From: Verrucomicrobiia bacterium
GTDB lineage: Bacteria; Verrucomicrobiota; Verrucomicrobiia; Limisphaerales; UBA1100
Direction of reading: 5' to 3'
DNA: 47,587 bases
NCBI GenBank assembly: GCA_014239365.1
Contig: JAAZZB010000072.1
Span: 1 to 47,587 of the forward strand
A program made the position numbers and the translations under genes. The notes below the pieces were generated by a model. That model saw nothing but the letters and a program-made list of their open reading frames with translations. It was not told where the DNA came from and made no database searches. This document shows, one piece after another, positions 38,503 to 46,715 of the stretch. Each line of letters opens with the position of its first letter. Within the stretch, counting starts at the first letter, position 1.

Positions 38503-40308
38503 ATGCGGATTAAGCTAGTTGCACACCGACAAGACGGAGCACTGCTGGGTGAGTTTTTTTTAGGCAATGGCGTACATATTATCGGCCGCGACCCGGAGGC
38601 TGCTGTTTGCTTAGAAAGTGATTACATTTCCCGGCGTCACGCGTCCCTGCACATCAGCGATCAAGGGATGGAACTGGATGATCTCGGCAGCACGTGCGGA
38701 GTAATTCTCGACGGGAACGAGATCACCAATCGCACAGCCATCAACCCCGGCCAAATGGTGCAACTGGGTGACTTGACGATTCAATTAACTATGGCTGAAA
38801 CGGGCCAACCTTCGCCTGGCATTCGCATTGGTGCGGGGCGCTACACCCTCGCCCAAGAACTAGGCCGTGGCGCGATGGGGACGGTTTGGCTGGCTACCGA
38901 TAACGACCTCAATGAACAAATTGCCATCAAAATGCTGGCCCCTGAGTTGGCCGGCGATGTGTTAACGATCAATGACCTCAAACGTGAAGTTCAGAAAAAT
39001 CGCTCACTGTCCCACGAGCATATTCTGCGTGTGTTTGACCTGAGCAACCTCCCCGGTGAAGCGCCCTTTCTCACATTGGAATATATCGACGGAGCCAGCC
39101 TTGATGTGATCCTCGCTAACCGCCCCCTCCGCTCACTGCAATGGGATCAAGCCAAGTTGCTTGTCCTTCAGCTTTGCCAAGCCCTTGATTATGCACATCG
39201 CCAACGAGTTGTGCATCGCGACATCAAACCCGCCAATATTATGGTCACCCAAGATTGGGCAACCAAACTTACTGACTTTGGAATCTCAGCCACAGTGGCG
39301 GATGCGGCCAGCCGATCCTCCTTAGGCGGCCAAGTCAGCGGCACGCCCGCCTATATGAGCCCGCAACAAATCCAAGGCAAATCCCCCCAACCTTCGGATG
39401 ACATCTATTCACTCGGGGCAACTCTCTATGAGATATTGACCGGATACCCACCATTTTACACTGGCGATGTCCGCCATCAGGTATTGAACCAAACTCCGCC
39501 TCCCTTGGCTGAAGTGCTTCGCGAACGTGGGCATGACACAATACCCCCTGATTTTGTGAATACCCTTATCAATGCCTGCCTCGCCAAAAACTCCGACCAG
39601 CGCCCATCAGGAATGGATGTCATTTGCGAGTGGATTAATACTCAAGGCAACACCTCGCAGCTCACTAAGCAAAAGAAAACCGAAACTGTAAAATCCATAG
39701 CATCCGATTCAATCTCCGAAAATTTAGAAAGTGCGTCACACACACCCGTTCACAAACTACACACGAGAAAAATTAAATCAATTTATGCAATGGCCGTTTT
39801 AATTGTTATTGCCATTGGATTAGGAATTTTTATTTGGTTGAATCAATCCGACGAAACAGATCCGGATGAAATTGATAATTCGATAAACCAATCAGTTACA
39901 AAACCCCAACCCACGGACCAGTCATTATGGTCAGGATTGACAGTTCACATTACGTTCGATGATGAACAAATTGATTCCAGTAAATACGGGAATCATCCGG
40001 AAGGCGAAAAACTAATATCAGCACCGGACAAGCAAGGGGTTCCCACTGGTGCGGCCAAATTCGACGGGAAAAGTTCCAACTTGGTAATCAAGTCATCCGA
40101 CACTCTCAAAGAGCTACGGCTAGTGACTTTTTCCGCATGGATTTGGATTGATCCTCAAGGATCTGAACGCAAAGAACGAGATTTTGTGGGCGGCATTATC
40201 GACCGCATTCCTAGTCCCGGATTTGCATTCTTCAGAATCATAAACGACCATCTCGATTTTGCCACCAACACACCTCATACCACCAAACCCTTGGCCAAAC
40301 TAAATTAA
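38503..40308 (+). CDS. FHA domain-Ser/Thr kinase-TM-LamG protein, frameshifted in the LamG domain
   Basis: The open frame encodes 601 residues: FHA at 1-98 (GRD at 28-30, SRRH at 43-46), a kinase at about 113-380 (GRGAMG 121-126, Lys143, HRD 238-240, DFG 258-260, 'GTPAYMSPQQI'), a transmembrane helix at 428-447, and a C-terminal LamG/concanavalin-like part from ~478. Alignment with the paralogous kinase at 40557 shows the frame breaks at 40268-40272; the next 84 residues of the domain continue in another frame to 40550. The kinase should phosphorylate cytoplasmic targets in response to an external ligand. The kinase itself looks intact. Confidence 0.87.
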   Translation: MRIKLVAHRQDGALLGEFFLGNGVHIIGRDPEAAVCLESDYISRRHASLHISDQGMELDDLGSTCGVILDGNEITNRTAINPGQMVQLGDLTIQLTMAETGQPSPGIRIGAGRYTLAQELGRGAMGTVWLATDNDLNEQIAIKMLAPELAGDVLTINDLKREVQKNRSLSHEHILRVFDLSNLPGEAPFLTLEYIDGASLDVILANRPLRSLQWDQAKLLVLQLCQALDYAHRQRVVHRDIKPANIMVTQDWATKLTDFGISATVADAASRSSLGGQVSGTPAYMSPQQIQGKSPQPSDDIYSLGATLYEILTGYPPFYTGDVRHQVLNQTPPPLAEVLRERGHDTIPPDFVNTLINACLAKNSDQRPSGMDVICEWINTQGNTSQLTKQKKTETVKSIASDSISENLESASHTPVHKLHTRKIKSIYAMAVLIVIAIGLGIFIWLNQSDETDPDEIDNSINQSVTKPQPTDQSLWSGLTVHITFDDEQIDSSKYGNHPEGEKLISAPDKQGVPTGAAKFDGKSSNLVIKSSDTLKELRLVTFSAWIWIDPQGSERKERDFVGGIIDRIPSPGFAFFRIINDHLDFATNTPHTTKPLAKLN

Positions 40309-40550
40309 GTCGAGGCCAATGGCATCACGTCGCCGCGACTTATGATGGCCAAATGAAGTGCATCTATTTGAATGGCGAATTGGACGCCAGTGAAAACGTC
40401 GGTCCGAATCGGCTGAAATGGGGGAACTCCAGTATTCGAATCGGCGAAGAGTACTCTGGACACTTTCATGGTTTAATGGACGACATTCGCATTTACAACC
40501 GAGCCCTTTCTAAATCTGAAATCAATTTCCTGATCAAACAAAAACCATAA
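40268..40550 (+). pseudogene. Out-of-frame C-terminal remainder of the LamG domain
   Basis: In the frame starting 40272, the sequence reads TSYHQT...RGQWHHVAATYDGQ...IYLNGELDASENVG...SGHFHGLMDDIRIYNRALSKSEINF, matching residues 431-510 of the paralogous kinase closely. The break occurs in ACACAC (40268-40273): removal of one AC unit would align the two proteins without gap. Translated alone the fragment (an ATG occurs at 40353) has no known role. Confidence 0.8.
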
Positions 40551-40556
40551 TTTGCA

Positions 40557-42128
40557 TCATTGCACACTATCCCTCAAAAGGCGGACTTCAACTTCTGAGA
40601 GCCCCCGATTATATATCCGCAACGAATCCATCGCTCCCTGAAAACTTCCCGCCGCTTCGTGACCAATGCGGAGGCCGGAGGAACCCCAGGCGAGTTTGCC
40701 AGCGCCCACGGTTTCCCTCTCCACTTCACTTCCATTAAGATACAGCCGCTTGGTTTCGCCATCGTACACAGCCGCGACGTGATGCCATTCGCCGCGCGGG
40801 ATGGCGTGAAAATGTTTGGTCTGATGATAAGAAACGTTTGTCCCGAAATCGAGTTGATCATTCCATAACCGAAGAAATGAAAAACCGGGTTCAGGAATAC
40901 GGTCAATCAAACCTCCAAAATCTTCCTCTTCAAGATTGCGAGACGCCTCAGCAATAAAAATCCAAGCGGTAATTGTAATATTCGTTAACGTCTCTAAACT
41001 TTTTGAGGGCGCGACAATCAGATGGGTTTTGTTGCCATTAAAAATGCAAGCTTGGCTGAGCTTCCCCTTGCGCCCCGGACCGAAAGCAATTTCCCCGCGC
41101 GCTTCAGCGTGGTTTCTGTGAGGCGACTGATCGCGGGTGTTTCCATTAAAATCAAAATGGCAAATGAGGCCAGCCTGCAAATCCACCGGCGGTAGCGCAG
41201 CTGGCTGAGAAGTGGGTTTACCAAAGCCAACCCAAAGAACGAGCAGCACAACTCCCAACGCGGCAACCCACGCGAGGACGGGATTGCGATGGGGCGTTTG
41301 GACTTGCCCTTGGAGGATGGCTTCGAGGGTTTGGGCGAAGTCTTCGGCGGTGGGGCGGGTGGTGGGGTCGGGGTCGCAGGCTTGGAGGATGAGGGTGTTT
41401 AGGGCGTGTAGTTCGGGCGGGCATTCGGGATCGCGCAGGGCGGGCGGGGGTGAGGGGAAGGCGTGTCGGTCGTGGCCGGTGATCATTTCGTACAACACTT
41501 TGCCCATCGCGTAGACGTCAGCGGGGGGTTGGCCAAGGCCTTCGCGGGGGATGTAGCCGTGGGTGCCCATCACGGAGCGGGAGCTGTTGAGGGGAGCGAC
41601 GAGGCCGATGTCGGCGAGCTTGGGGGCGCCTTTTACAAAAATGATGTTGGCGGGTTTGAGGTCGCGATGGACGAGACCGGCGGCGTGCAAATGGGCAAGT
41701 GCCTCGGCAAGGCGACGGGCGTGGTTGAGGGTGTCGGGGAGGTTGAGCGCGCCGTGGGCGTCGATGTCGTCCTGTAAAGTGCGGGGGGCGTAGGTTTTGG
41801 GGTCGATGTCTTCACGATCTTCTTCGCGTGGATCGGCGAGTTCCATCACGCAATAGTAACCGGCATCGCCTTCCACACGGCCGACTTGGAGGACGTTGAC
41901 GAGGCCGGGGTGCTCGCGGGAAACGGGTTCAAACGATTGGATGCCTTCGTACTCGCGCTCGAACGGGCGGTCGTGCTCGAAGCGATCGCGCGGGACAATT
42001 TTGACCGCGCGCCACGTGCCGGTGGCATTACGCGCGAGCCACACATCGCCGTAGCTGCCGCTGGCGATACAGCGCAGCAGCGTGTGCTCGGGGATGGTTG
42101 GCGGGTTGGGTTCGGGTGAATCGGTCAT
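40557..42128 (-). CDS. Ser/Thr protein kinase with transmembrane segment and extracellular LamG domain
   Basis: A 523-residue protein: kinase domain at ~15-275 (Gly loop ASGSYGDVW, Lys43, HRD 154-156, 'LADIG' 171-175 in place of DFG, 'GTHGYIPREGLGQPPADVYA'), transmembrane helix 284-303, and an extracellular LamG-like domain ('LICHFDFNGNTRDQSPHRNH', 'RGEWHHVAAVYDGETKRLYL'). It is the second-to-last element of an operon: ECF sigma factor, 54-aa protein, kinase. The C-terminal domain is paralogous to that of the convergent FHA-kinase gene. The ATG at 42128 is used; codons upstream lie in repeats. Confidence 0.9.
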   Translation of the reverse strand: MTDSPEPNPPTIPEHTLLRCIASGSYGDVWLARNATGTWRAVKIVPRDRFEHDRPFEREYEGIQSFEPVSREHPGLVNVLQVGRVEGDAGYYCVMELADPREEDREDIDPKTYAPRTLQDDIDAHGALNLPDTLNHARRLAEALAHLHAAGLVHRDLKPANIIFVKGAPKLADIGLVAPLNSSRSVMGTHGYIPREGLGQPPADVYAMGKVLYEMITGHDRHAFPSPPPALRDPECPPELHALNTLILQACDPDPTTRPTAEDFAQTLEAILQGQVQTPHRNPVLAWVAALGVVLLVLWVGFGKPTSQPAALPPVDLQAGLICHFDFNGNTRDQSPHRNHAEARGEIAFGPGRKGKLSQACIFNGNKTHLIVAPSKSLETLTNITITAWIFIAEASRNLEEEDFGGLIDRIPEPGFSFLRLWNDQLDFGTNVSYHQTKHFHAIPRGEWHHVAAVYDGETKRLYLNGSEVERETVGAGKLAWGSSGLRIGHEAAGSFQGAMDSLRIYNRGLSEVEVRLLRDSVQ

Positions 42129-42138
42129 TGGATTTTTA

Positions 42139-42260
42139 TGTAGCCCGGCTCGGTGAGCCGGGCCCCGGGCCACCGGCCCGGGCTACATTGGCGTGCATCG
42201 TTGTAGCCCGGCTCGGTGAGCCGGGGCCCGGGCCATCGACCCGGGCTACATTGGGGTGCG
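42139..42260. repeat. Two tandem copies of the GTAGCCCGG palindromic repeat
   Basis: Copies start at 42139 and 42202 (period 63 bp). Each has TGTAGCCCGGCTCGGTGAGC then CGGGCCCCGGGCCAYCG and RCCCGGGCTACATTGG, two nested palindromes. The same CCCGGGCC hairpin is at 1-254 and 13797-13825. It fills the gap between the 54-aa gene and the kinase start and could separate their transcripts. Confidence 0.85.
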
Positions 42261-42278
42261 TCTCTTTCTTAATTATTT

Positions 42279-42443
42279 TCATATCGCTTCCTTGTGCAGG
42301 GTTTTGCGGAATCGATGCCAGAGTTTGCGGCGTAGGCGGTCGTGGCCTCGGCGGGGTGGGTGTTGGGCAATGAATTGAACGCATCGGATCGCGAACCATC
42401 GGCACGCCAAACAACGAACCCAATTGGCGGGGCACTCGCTCAT
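42279..42443 (-). CDS. 54-residue basic protein between sigma factor and kinase
   Basis: MSECPANWVRCLACRWFAIR begins a 54-residue frame that ends in KTLHKEAI. It has four cysteines (4, 11, 14, 21), including CLAC, and a very basic second half (RRGHDRLRRKLWHRFRK). GAGGAGG lies 6 nt before the ATG, a strong ribosome binding site, and the ATG overlaps the sigma factor stop (ATGA). It is the middle gene of the sigma-kinase operon. The family is unknown; a zinc- or membrane-associated regulator is only a guess. Confidence 0.65.
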   Translation of the reverse strand: MSECPANWVRCLACRWFAIRCVQFIAQHPPRRGHDRLRRKLWHRFRKTLHKEAI

Positions 42444-43120
42444 CGGCTATCCTCCTCGCGCCGAAGGGTTTCGAGTTCATTTTCAAACATCCGGCCGAGG
42501 CGATGTTTGGTGACGTACACGAGCCCCGCGCTCACGCGCAACGCGCGGCTTACCTCAGCCACGCTCCATTTCTCGATGACGTAACAATGGAAAATCTGAA
42601 AATGCTTGGCGGAAACATTTTGTTGCACGCGTTCCATCGCGGTGTCGGCGAGGTTTTTGTGCCAGTCGGCATCCCACTGCGCATCGGGCAAAATTACGGT
42701 GGGGTCGAGGAAATTTTCTAATTCCTCGGCGAGCTCGCCGCCGAGGGCGTTGTCCACCACAGCGCGGCGTTGGCGGTGGCGGATGTGATCGGTGATGCGC
42801 GAACGGGTGAGGGTGAGCAGCCAACTCTTGAAACTGCCGCGCGCGCGGTCGTATTCAAAATCCCGGATATGCCGTACCACGGTAATCAACGTCTCCTGCA
42901 CGACATCCTGCGCCTCGGCATCCGCAAGGCCGGATTTGCGTGCGGTGCTGTAGATGAGTTTCCAATAGAGATTGAAAAATTCCGACCACGATTCATCATC
43001 GTCAAACTCCCGCAAGCGCTCGAGCAACGAGCTGCGCGTGGCATTGACGACGTTGGTGGCATTCTTCGGACCGGCCTCCTCCATAACTTCTCTCAACAGG
43101 GATACGTGGCGCGGATTCAT
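42440..43120 (-). CDS. ECF-type RNA polymerase sigma factor
   Basis: A 226-residue sigma-70 family factor. Region 2 is 'SWSEFFNLYWKLIYSTARKS' through 'DVVQETLITVVRHIRDFEYD' and 'GSFKSWLLTLTRSRITDHIR'; region 4 is 'FQIFHCYVIEKWSVAEVSRA' with helix-turn-helix to 'YVTKHRLGRM'. It lies upstream of a Ser/Thr kinase, as in the planctomycete ECF groups linked to kinases, so the kinase probably controls it by phosphorylation rather than an anti-sigma factor; none is present. The N-terminal ~25 residues before 'SSLLERL' are less certain. Confidence 0.9.
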   Translation of the reverse strand: MNPRHVSLLREVMEEAGPKNATNVVNATRSSLLERLREFDDDESWSEFFNLYWKLIYSTARKSGLADAEAQDVVQETLITVVRHIRDFEYDRARGSFKSWLLTLTRSRITDHIRHRQRRAVVDNALGGELAEELENFLDPTVILPDAQWDADWHKNLADTAMERVQQNVSAKHFQIFHCYVIEKWSVAEVSRALRVSAGLVYVTKHRLGRMFENELETLRREEDSR

Positions 43121-43243
43121 TTCTTACAAAATAGTTGAGGAAAAATTGAGATTTGTATTGGTGGTCATTATGCCCCGATCAGGCAAAAGCTCAAAACCAA
43201 AACCGCCCTTCCAGTTTTTGGGCTGTTGGGTTATCTTCAGCCT

Positions 43244-43549
43244 ATGACCTCACCTGCAAATCCCCTGCCCGATCACATTGTGGTGCACGGGAATTGTGTG
43301 GACTGCGGGCGGCCGGTGGAGTTTGACCCCACGCCATTTAGCGGTGCGACTCCAAAGCCCCTCGCGCCGGGCAACACGCGTTTGCAGATGGAGATGCCCG
43401 ACGAAATGCAGCACAAACGCCCCGAACGCTGCGAAGAATGCAAGCTGGCCCACTACGCAAAATGGCAGGCGCGAAGGAAACAATTGCCGTGGCTGATTGG
43501 ATTGGCGACGGGATTGCTCGCGCTGGCCGGATGGATTTTTTTGAAATGA
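43244..43549 (+). CDS. Zinc-ribbon protein with C-terminal membrane anchor
   Basis: A 101-residue protein of unknown function. Two CxxC pairs, CVDC near residue 18 and CEEC near 68, could bind zinc. A single transmembrane helix ends the protein ('LPWLIGLATGLLALAGWIF'), so it is tail-anchored with the zinc part in the cytoplasm. The start ATG 43244 (MTSPANPLPD) is favoured; a longer start at 43226 is possible. It is divergent from the sigma factor gene. Confidence 0.72.
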   Translation: MTSPANPLPDHIVVHGNCVDCGRPVEFDPTPFSGATPKPLAPGNTRLQMEMPDEMQHKRPERCEECKLAHYAKWQARRKQLPWLIGLATGLLALAGWIFLK

Positions 43550-43619
43550 CGAATTCAGATTTACGATTTACGAATCAAAACCAATCGTCATTCGAAAATC
43601 TTAATTCGTAAATTCATTC
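43545..43619. repeat. Interspersed imperfect palindrome 'AATGACGAATT...AATTCGTAAATT'
   Basis: AAATGACGAATTCAGATTTA with CGATTTACGAATC on the left and AATCGTCATTCGAAAATC with TTAATTCGTAAATT on the right are imperfectly complementary around AAAACC. Both neighbouring genes end in it: the zinc-ribbon gene stops at 43549 and the propeller gene at 43614. Confidence 0.6.
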
Positions 43620-46600
43620 AATTACTTCCTGTCGTTGCTTTGCGGTTTCGGCTTCTAATTCTTCCTGCAACAGTGCGGTTGGAAATTCAGGGTCGGCGGT
43701 GACTTTGATTTCCTGGACGAATTCTTTGCCATCCACTGTTAGGATGACGATGAAGGTGCCCGCGCCGGCCGATGCGCCGGGGCGAGTGAGGTTGGGCGCG
43801 GGGCGGCCGGTACGGCCGCCGGCTGTCCTTTTGCCGGGTGCGGGGCGTGGGGCGGGAGGACGGGCGGCGGCGCGCAAATCCCAGCGGACGGCGTGGAGGC
43901 CTTTGGTTTTTTTCACGGGCAACCGTCGGATGGCTTGGCCACGGGCGTTACGAATTTCCAGTGACACCGCTTTTGCGTTTTCGCTGAGGTGATAAAAAAT
44001 CCGGCTACCAAACTCCGGATTTTTACCGGCAAAATTCCGATGGCCCGAACGCGAAAACCCAAGCGCGCCCGCCCATAAAACACCTTCGCGCGGTTGAAAC
44101 AAATGCGCTTTGGCCGCCGCCACTTTTTGGGTGAACTGCCGCAACGGAGTAATCTCCAAAATCCACGCGCTGCGGCCGTGGGTGCCCGCGACGATTTCGC
44201 CCGCAGTGGGATGCACCGCGATCTCGTGCACGGCCACGGTGGGAAGATTGTTCTTCAGGCGAAGCCAACTTGTGCCGCGATCCACGCTGGCGAAGACGCC
44301 AAACTCCGTGCCGCAATAGAGCAGATTTTCATTCGTCACATCCTCGCGCAAACAACGCGTGCTGCCCATCGGCAAATTCGCCGCCAACGAGTTCCACGTG
44401 GCGCCGAAATCTTCGGTCACATAAATATGCGGCGCGTCGTTATTGGATCGATGCCCGTCGAAGGCCACATACGCGCGCCCCTCGGCAAAGCGCGAGGCTT
44501 CGATGCTGGCCACGTGAAAGGGTTTGGGGAGGCCAACTTTTTCTGTGATATTTTTCCATTCGCGTCCGCCATCGCGCGTGATCCACAGCGCGCCGTCATC
44601 TGTGCCCACCCATAGCACGCCGGATTTGCGCGGCGATTCCGCGAGGGCCGTGGCTGTGCCGCGATCGGTGAGGCCGAGCTTGGGGGAAATGCGCTGGAGA
44701 TTTTCGCCGCGATTGAGGGAACGAAAGGCATAGTTTCCCGCGCTGTAAAAAATGCGCGAGTTATGCGGGCTCAAGGCGAAGGGTGTTTTCCAGTTGAACT
44801 TCACGTCCTTGCCCGGCGGACGGAGGGTGTAACGCGCGCCGGTTTTCATATTCACGCGCCAGATGCGGCCGCCTTGCATTTCGCAGTAGACGGTGAATGG
44901 ATCGTCCGGATCGGCGCGGCACAGAAATCCATCGCCGCCCCCGATGCGCAGCCAATCGCTATTGACCGTTCCGCGCGAGCCGCGCTTTCGATTGGGCGCG
45001 CCCCACGAGCCGTTGTCCTGCAAACCGCCGTACACCCAATACGGCGCGCGCGTGTCCACGCCAATGTCATAAAACTGGCCGATGTCCATCACGTTATGGA
45101 AATCCCACGTGACGCCGCGATCGTGCGTGATGTACAAGCCGCCGTCGCAACCGAGGATGAGATGGCGTCCGTCGCGGGGATTGACCCATAGCGCGTGGTG
45201 ATCGGGATGCACGCCGCGCGCGCCGGTCTTGAAAGTCTTGCCGCGATCGGCCGAAAAATGAAATTGGATGCCCATCACGTAAATAAAATTGTCGTCACTG
45301 GGATCCACAAAAATCTGGCTGTAATAAAACGGACGCGGGTTGAGGCTGTTGATGCGCTTCCAAGTTTCGCCGCCATCTTCGCTGCGATAAATGCCGCCCG
45401 TTTCGTTCCCCACCGCGCCCTGCTCTTTCATCGCGTTGGCGCGTTGGCCGCCGAGGTAACTGGTGAAAGGCCGACTGTTGTCGCCGCCGCGTTTGCTGAA
45501 AGTGAGTTCGACTTCCAGCTCCTCTTCATCGCGCTTGAGTTTCACCTTCACTTTGTCTTTCGGTTTGTGGGCGCGGATGGCGACAATGAGGTCGTTATAA
45601 CTTTTCACTTTTTTATCGCCCATTTGCAAAATGAGATCGCCGGCTTTGATGCCCGCCTTTTGCGACGGGCCGCCTTCGGTGACACCTTGGATAATCGCCT
45701 CGCGCACGCGATTGCCGCCGCTGATGCCCATGAACGCCGTGGCGGGGCCATCGCCGATTTTGTCCGTCTCAATGATGGCGTACACCACGTCGGGATTTTT
45801 TTCGTAAAACGCAATGCCCACGCGGCCGAGCGGTCGTGTCGGCAAGCCCTTTTCAAGCTTCGTCCAATTCGCGCCGGCGTCGGTGGTTTTGTAAATACCG
45901 CTGCCGGGGCCCCAGCGCTTTGCGGGGTCGTTGGAGTCGAAGCCATCCCGCTCGCGTTCGTACATTGCCACGATGAGTGTGTCGGGATTGGCCGGATGCA
46001 TCTTCAACTCCACGCATCCGGTTTTGTTATCGACGTGCAAAATCTTTTTCCGCGTCTTGCCGCCGTCGATGGTTTTGTACACACCGCGTTCCTCATTCGG
46101 CCCCCACAAACGGCCGAGCGCGCCCACGTAAACGATGTCCGGATTTTTTGGATGAATGGCGATGCGCCCAATTTGAAATGATTTTTTCAAACCCATGTTG
46201 GCCCAGGTTTTTCCAGCATCGGTGGATTTGTAAACGCCATCACCCCAGCTCACTGAGTTGCGCGCATTGTGTTCGCCGGTGCCGATCCAAATAATTTTCG
46301 GATCACTGCGCGACACCGCCACGTCGCCGATGGACACGGCGGATTGCTTTTCAAAAATCGGCGTGAAGGTCGTGCCATTATTAGTGGTCTTGAACAACCC
46401 ACCCGAAGCGGTGGCCAAATAAAACGTAAACGGATCATCCGGCAGCACTTCCAAATCCACAATCCGCCCGCCCATACTCGCCGGGCCGATGGAGCGCCAT
46501 TGCATTTGCGACACCCACGCCTCCTCAAACTTCACCGGTTTCGAAGCAATCGGGGCAACGGTTTTATTTTCATCCTGCGCCAACGCGGCACAAGCCAACA

Positions 46601-46631
46601 GCGGCAGCATCAGCCAAACTTTACTTTGCAT
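43614..46631 (-). CDS. Secreted VPS10/sortilin-like beta-propeller with inserted PDZ domain
   Basis: A 1005-residue exported protein (signal peptide 1-18). Many Asp-box/BNR-like blades are visible: 'GGLFKTTNNGTTF', 'GVYKSTDAGKTW', 'GVYKTIDGGKT', 'GIYKTTDAGANW' and 'GIYRSEDGGETWKRIN', as in the glycosyl-hydrolase-like propellers called VPS10 domain. A PDZ-like domain (about 300-380: 'VREAIIQGVTEGGPSQKAGI', 'GDLILQMGDKKVKSYNDLIV') is inserted between blades. The C-terminus has a Pro/Arg/Gly-rich linker and a small beta domain. The ligand is unknown. Confidence 0.88.
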   Translation of the reverse strand: MQSKVWLMLPLLACAALAQDENKTVAPIASKPVKFEEAWVSQMQWRSIGPASMGGRIVDLEVLPDDPFTFYLATASGGLFKTTNNGTTFTPIFEKQSAVSIGDVAVSRSDPKIIWIGTGEHNARNSVSWGDGVYKSTDAGKTWANMGLKKSFQIGRIAIHPKNPDIVYVGALGRLWGPNEERGVYKTIDGGKTRKKILHVDNKTGCVELKMHPANPDTLIVAMYERERDGFDSNDPAKRWGPGSGIYKTTDAGANWTKLEKGLPTRPLGRVGIAFYEKNPDVVYAIIETDKIGDGPATAFMGISGGNRVREAIIQGVTEGGPSQKAGIKAGDLILQMGDKKVKSYNDLIVAIRAHKPKDKVKVKLKRDEEELEVELTFSKRGGDNSRPFTSYLGGQRANAMKEQGAVGNETGGIYRSEDGGETWKRINSLNPRPFYYSQIFVDPSDDNFIYVMGIQFHFSADRGKTFKTGARGVHPDHHALWVNPRDGRHLILGCDGGLYITHDRGVTWDFHNVMDIGQFYDIGVDTRAPYWVYGGLQDNGSWGAPNRKRGSRGTVNSDWLRIGGGDGFLCRADPDDPFTVYCEMQGGRIWRVNMKTGARYTLRPPGKDVKFNWKTPFALSPHNSRIFYSAGNYAFRSLNRGENLQRISPKLGLTDRGTATALAESPRKSGVLWVGTDDGALWITRDGGREWKNITEKVGLPKPFHVASIEASRFAEGRAYVAFDGHRSNNDAPHIYVTEDFGATWNSLAANLPMGSTRCLREDVTNENLLYCGTEFGVFASVDRGTSWLRLKNNLPTVAVHEIAVHPTAGEIVAGTHGRSAWILEITPLRQFTQKVAAAKAHLFQPREGVLWAGALGFSRSGHRNFAGKNPEFGSRIFYHLSENAKAVSLEIRNARGQAIRRLPVKKTKGLHAVRWDLRAAARPPAPRPAPGKRTAGGRTGRPAPNLTRPGASAGAGTFIVILTVDGKEFVQEIKVTADPEFPTALLQEELEAETAKQRQEVIE

Positions 46632-46637
46632 TCGGCA

Positions 46638-46665
46638 AGTGTACCATTCGGCCGCGAGGGGGCAA
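46638..46665 (-). promoter_or_regulatory. Candidate promoter of the propeller gene
   Basis: On the minus strand TTGCCC (46665-46660) and TACACT (46643-46638) are 16 nt apart, with the -10 ending 6 nt before the ATG at 46631. The gap to the divergent cytochrome gene is only 84 bp. Confidence 0.4.
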
Positions 46666-46715
46666 AGTAAAACAGCCGAAGCCGTTTCCCTTTCGTGCCG
46701 CTATTTGGTGCCGCT

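Noticed and set aside
40557..42128. Pseudokinase call because DFG is replaced by DIG
   Set aside because: The metal-binding Asp173, Lys43 and HRD Asp156 are present, and DIG variants occur in bacterial kinases, so activity is likely.
42136..42486. 116-codon minus-strand frame covering the tandem repeats and the sigma factor end
   Set aside because: Much of it is repeat translation (GPGPGSPSRAT twice); the 54-codon frame with a ribosome binding site is the better candidate.
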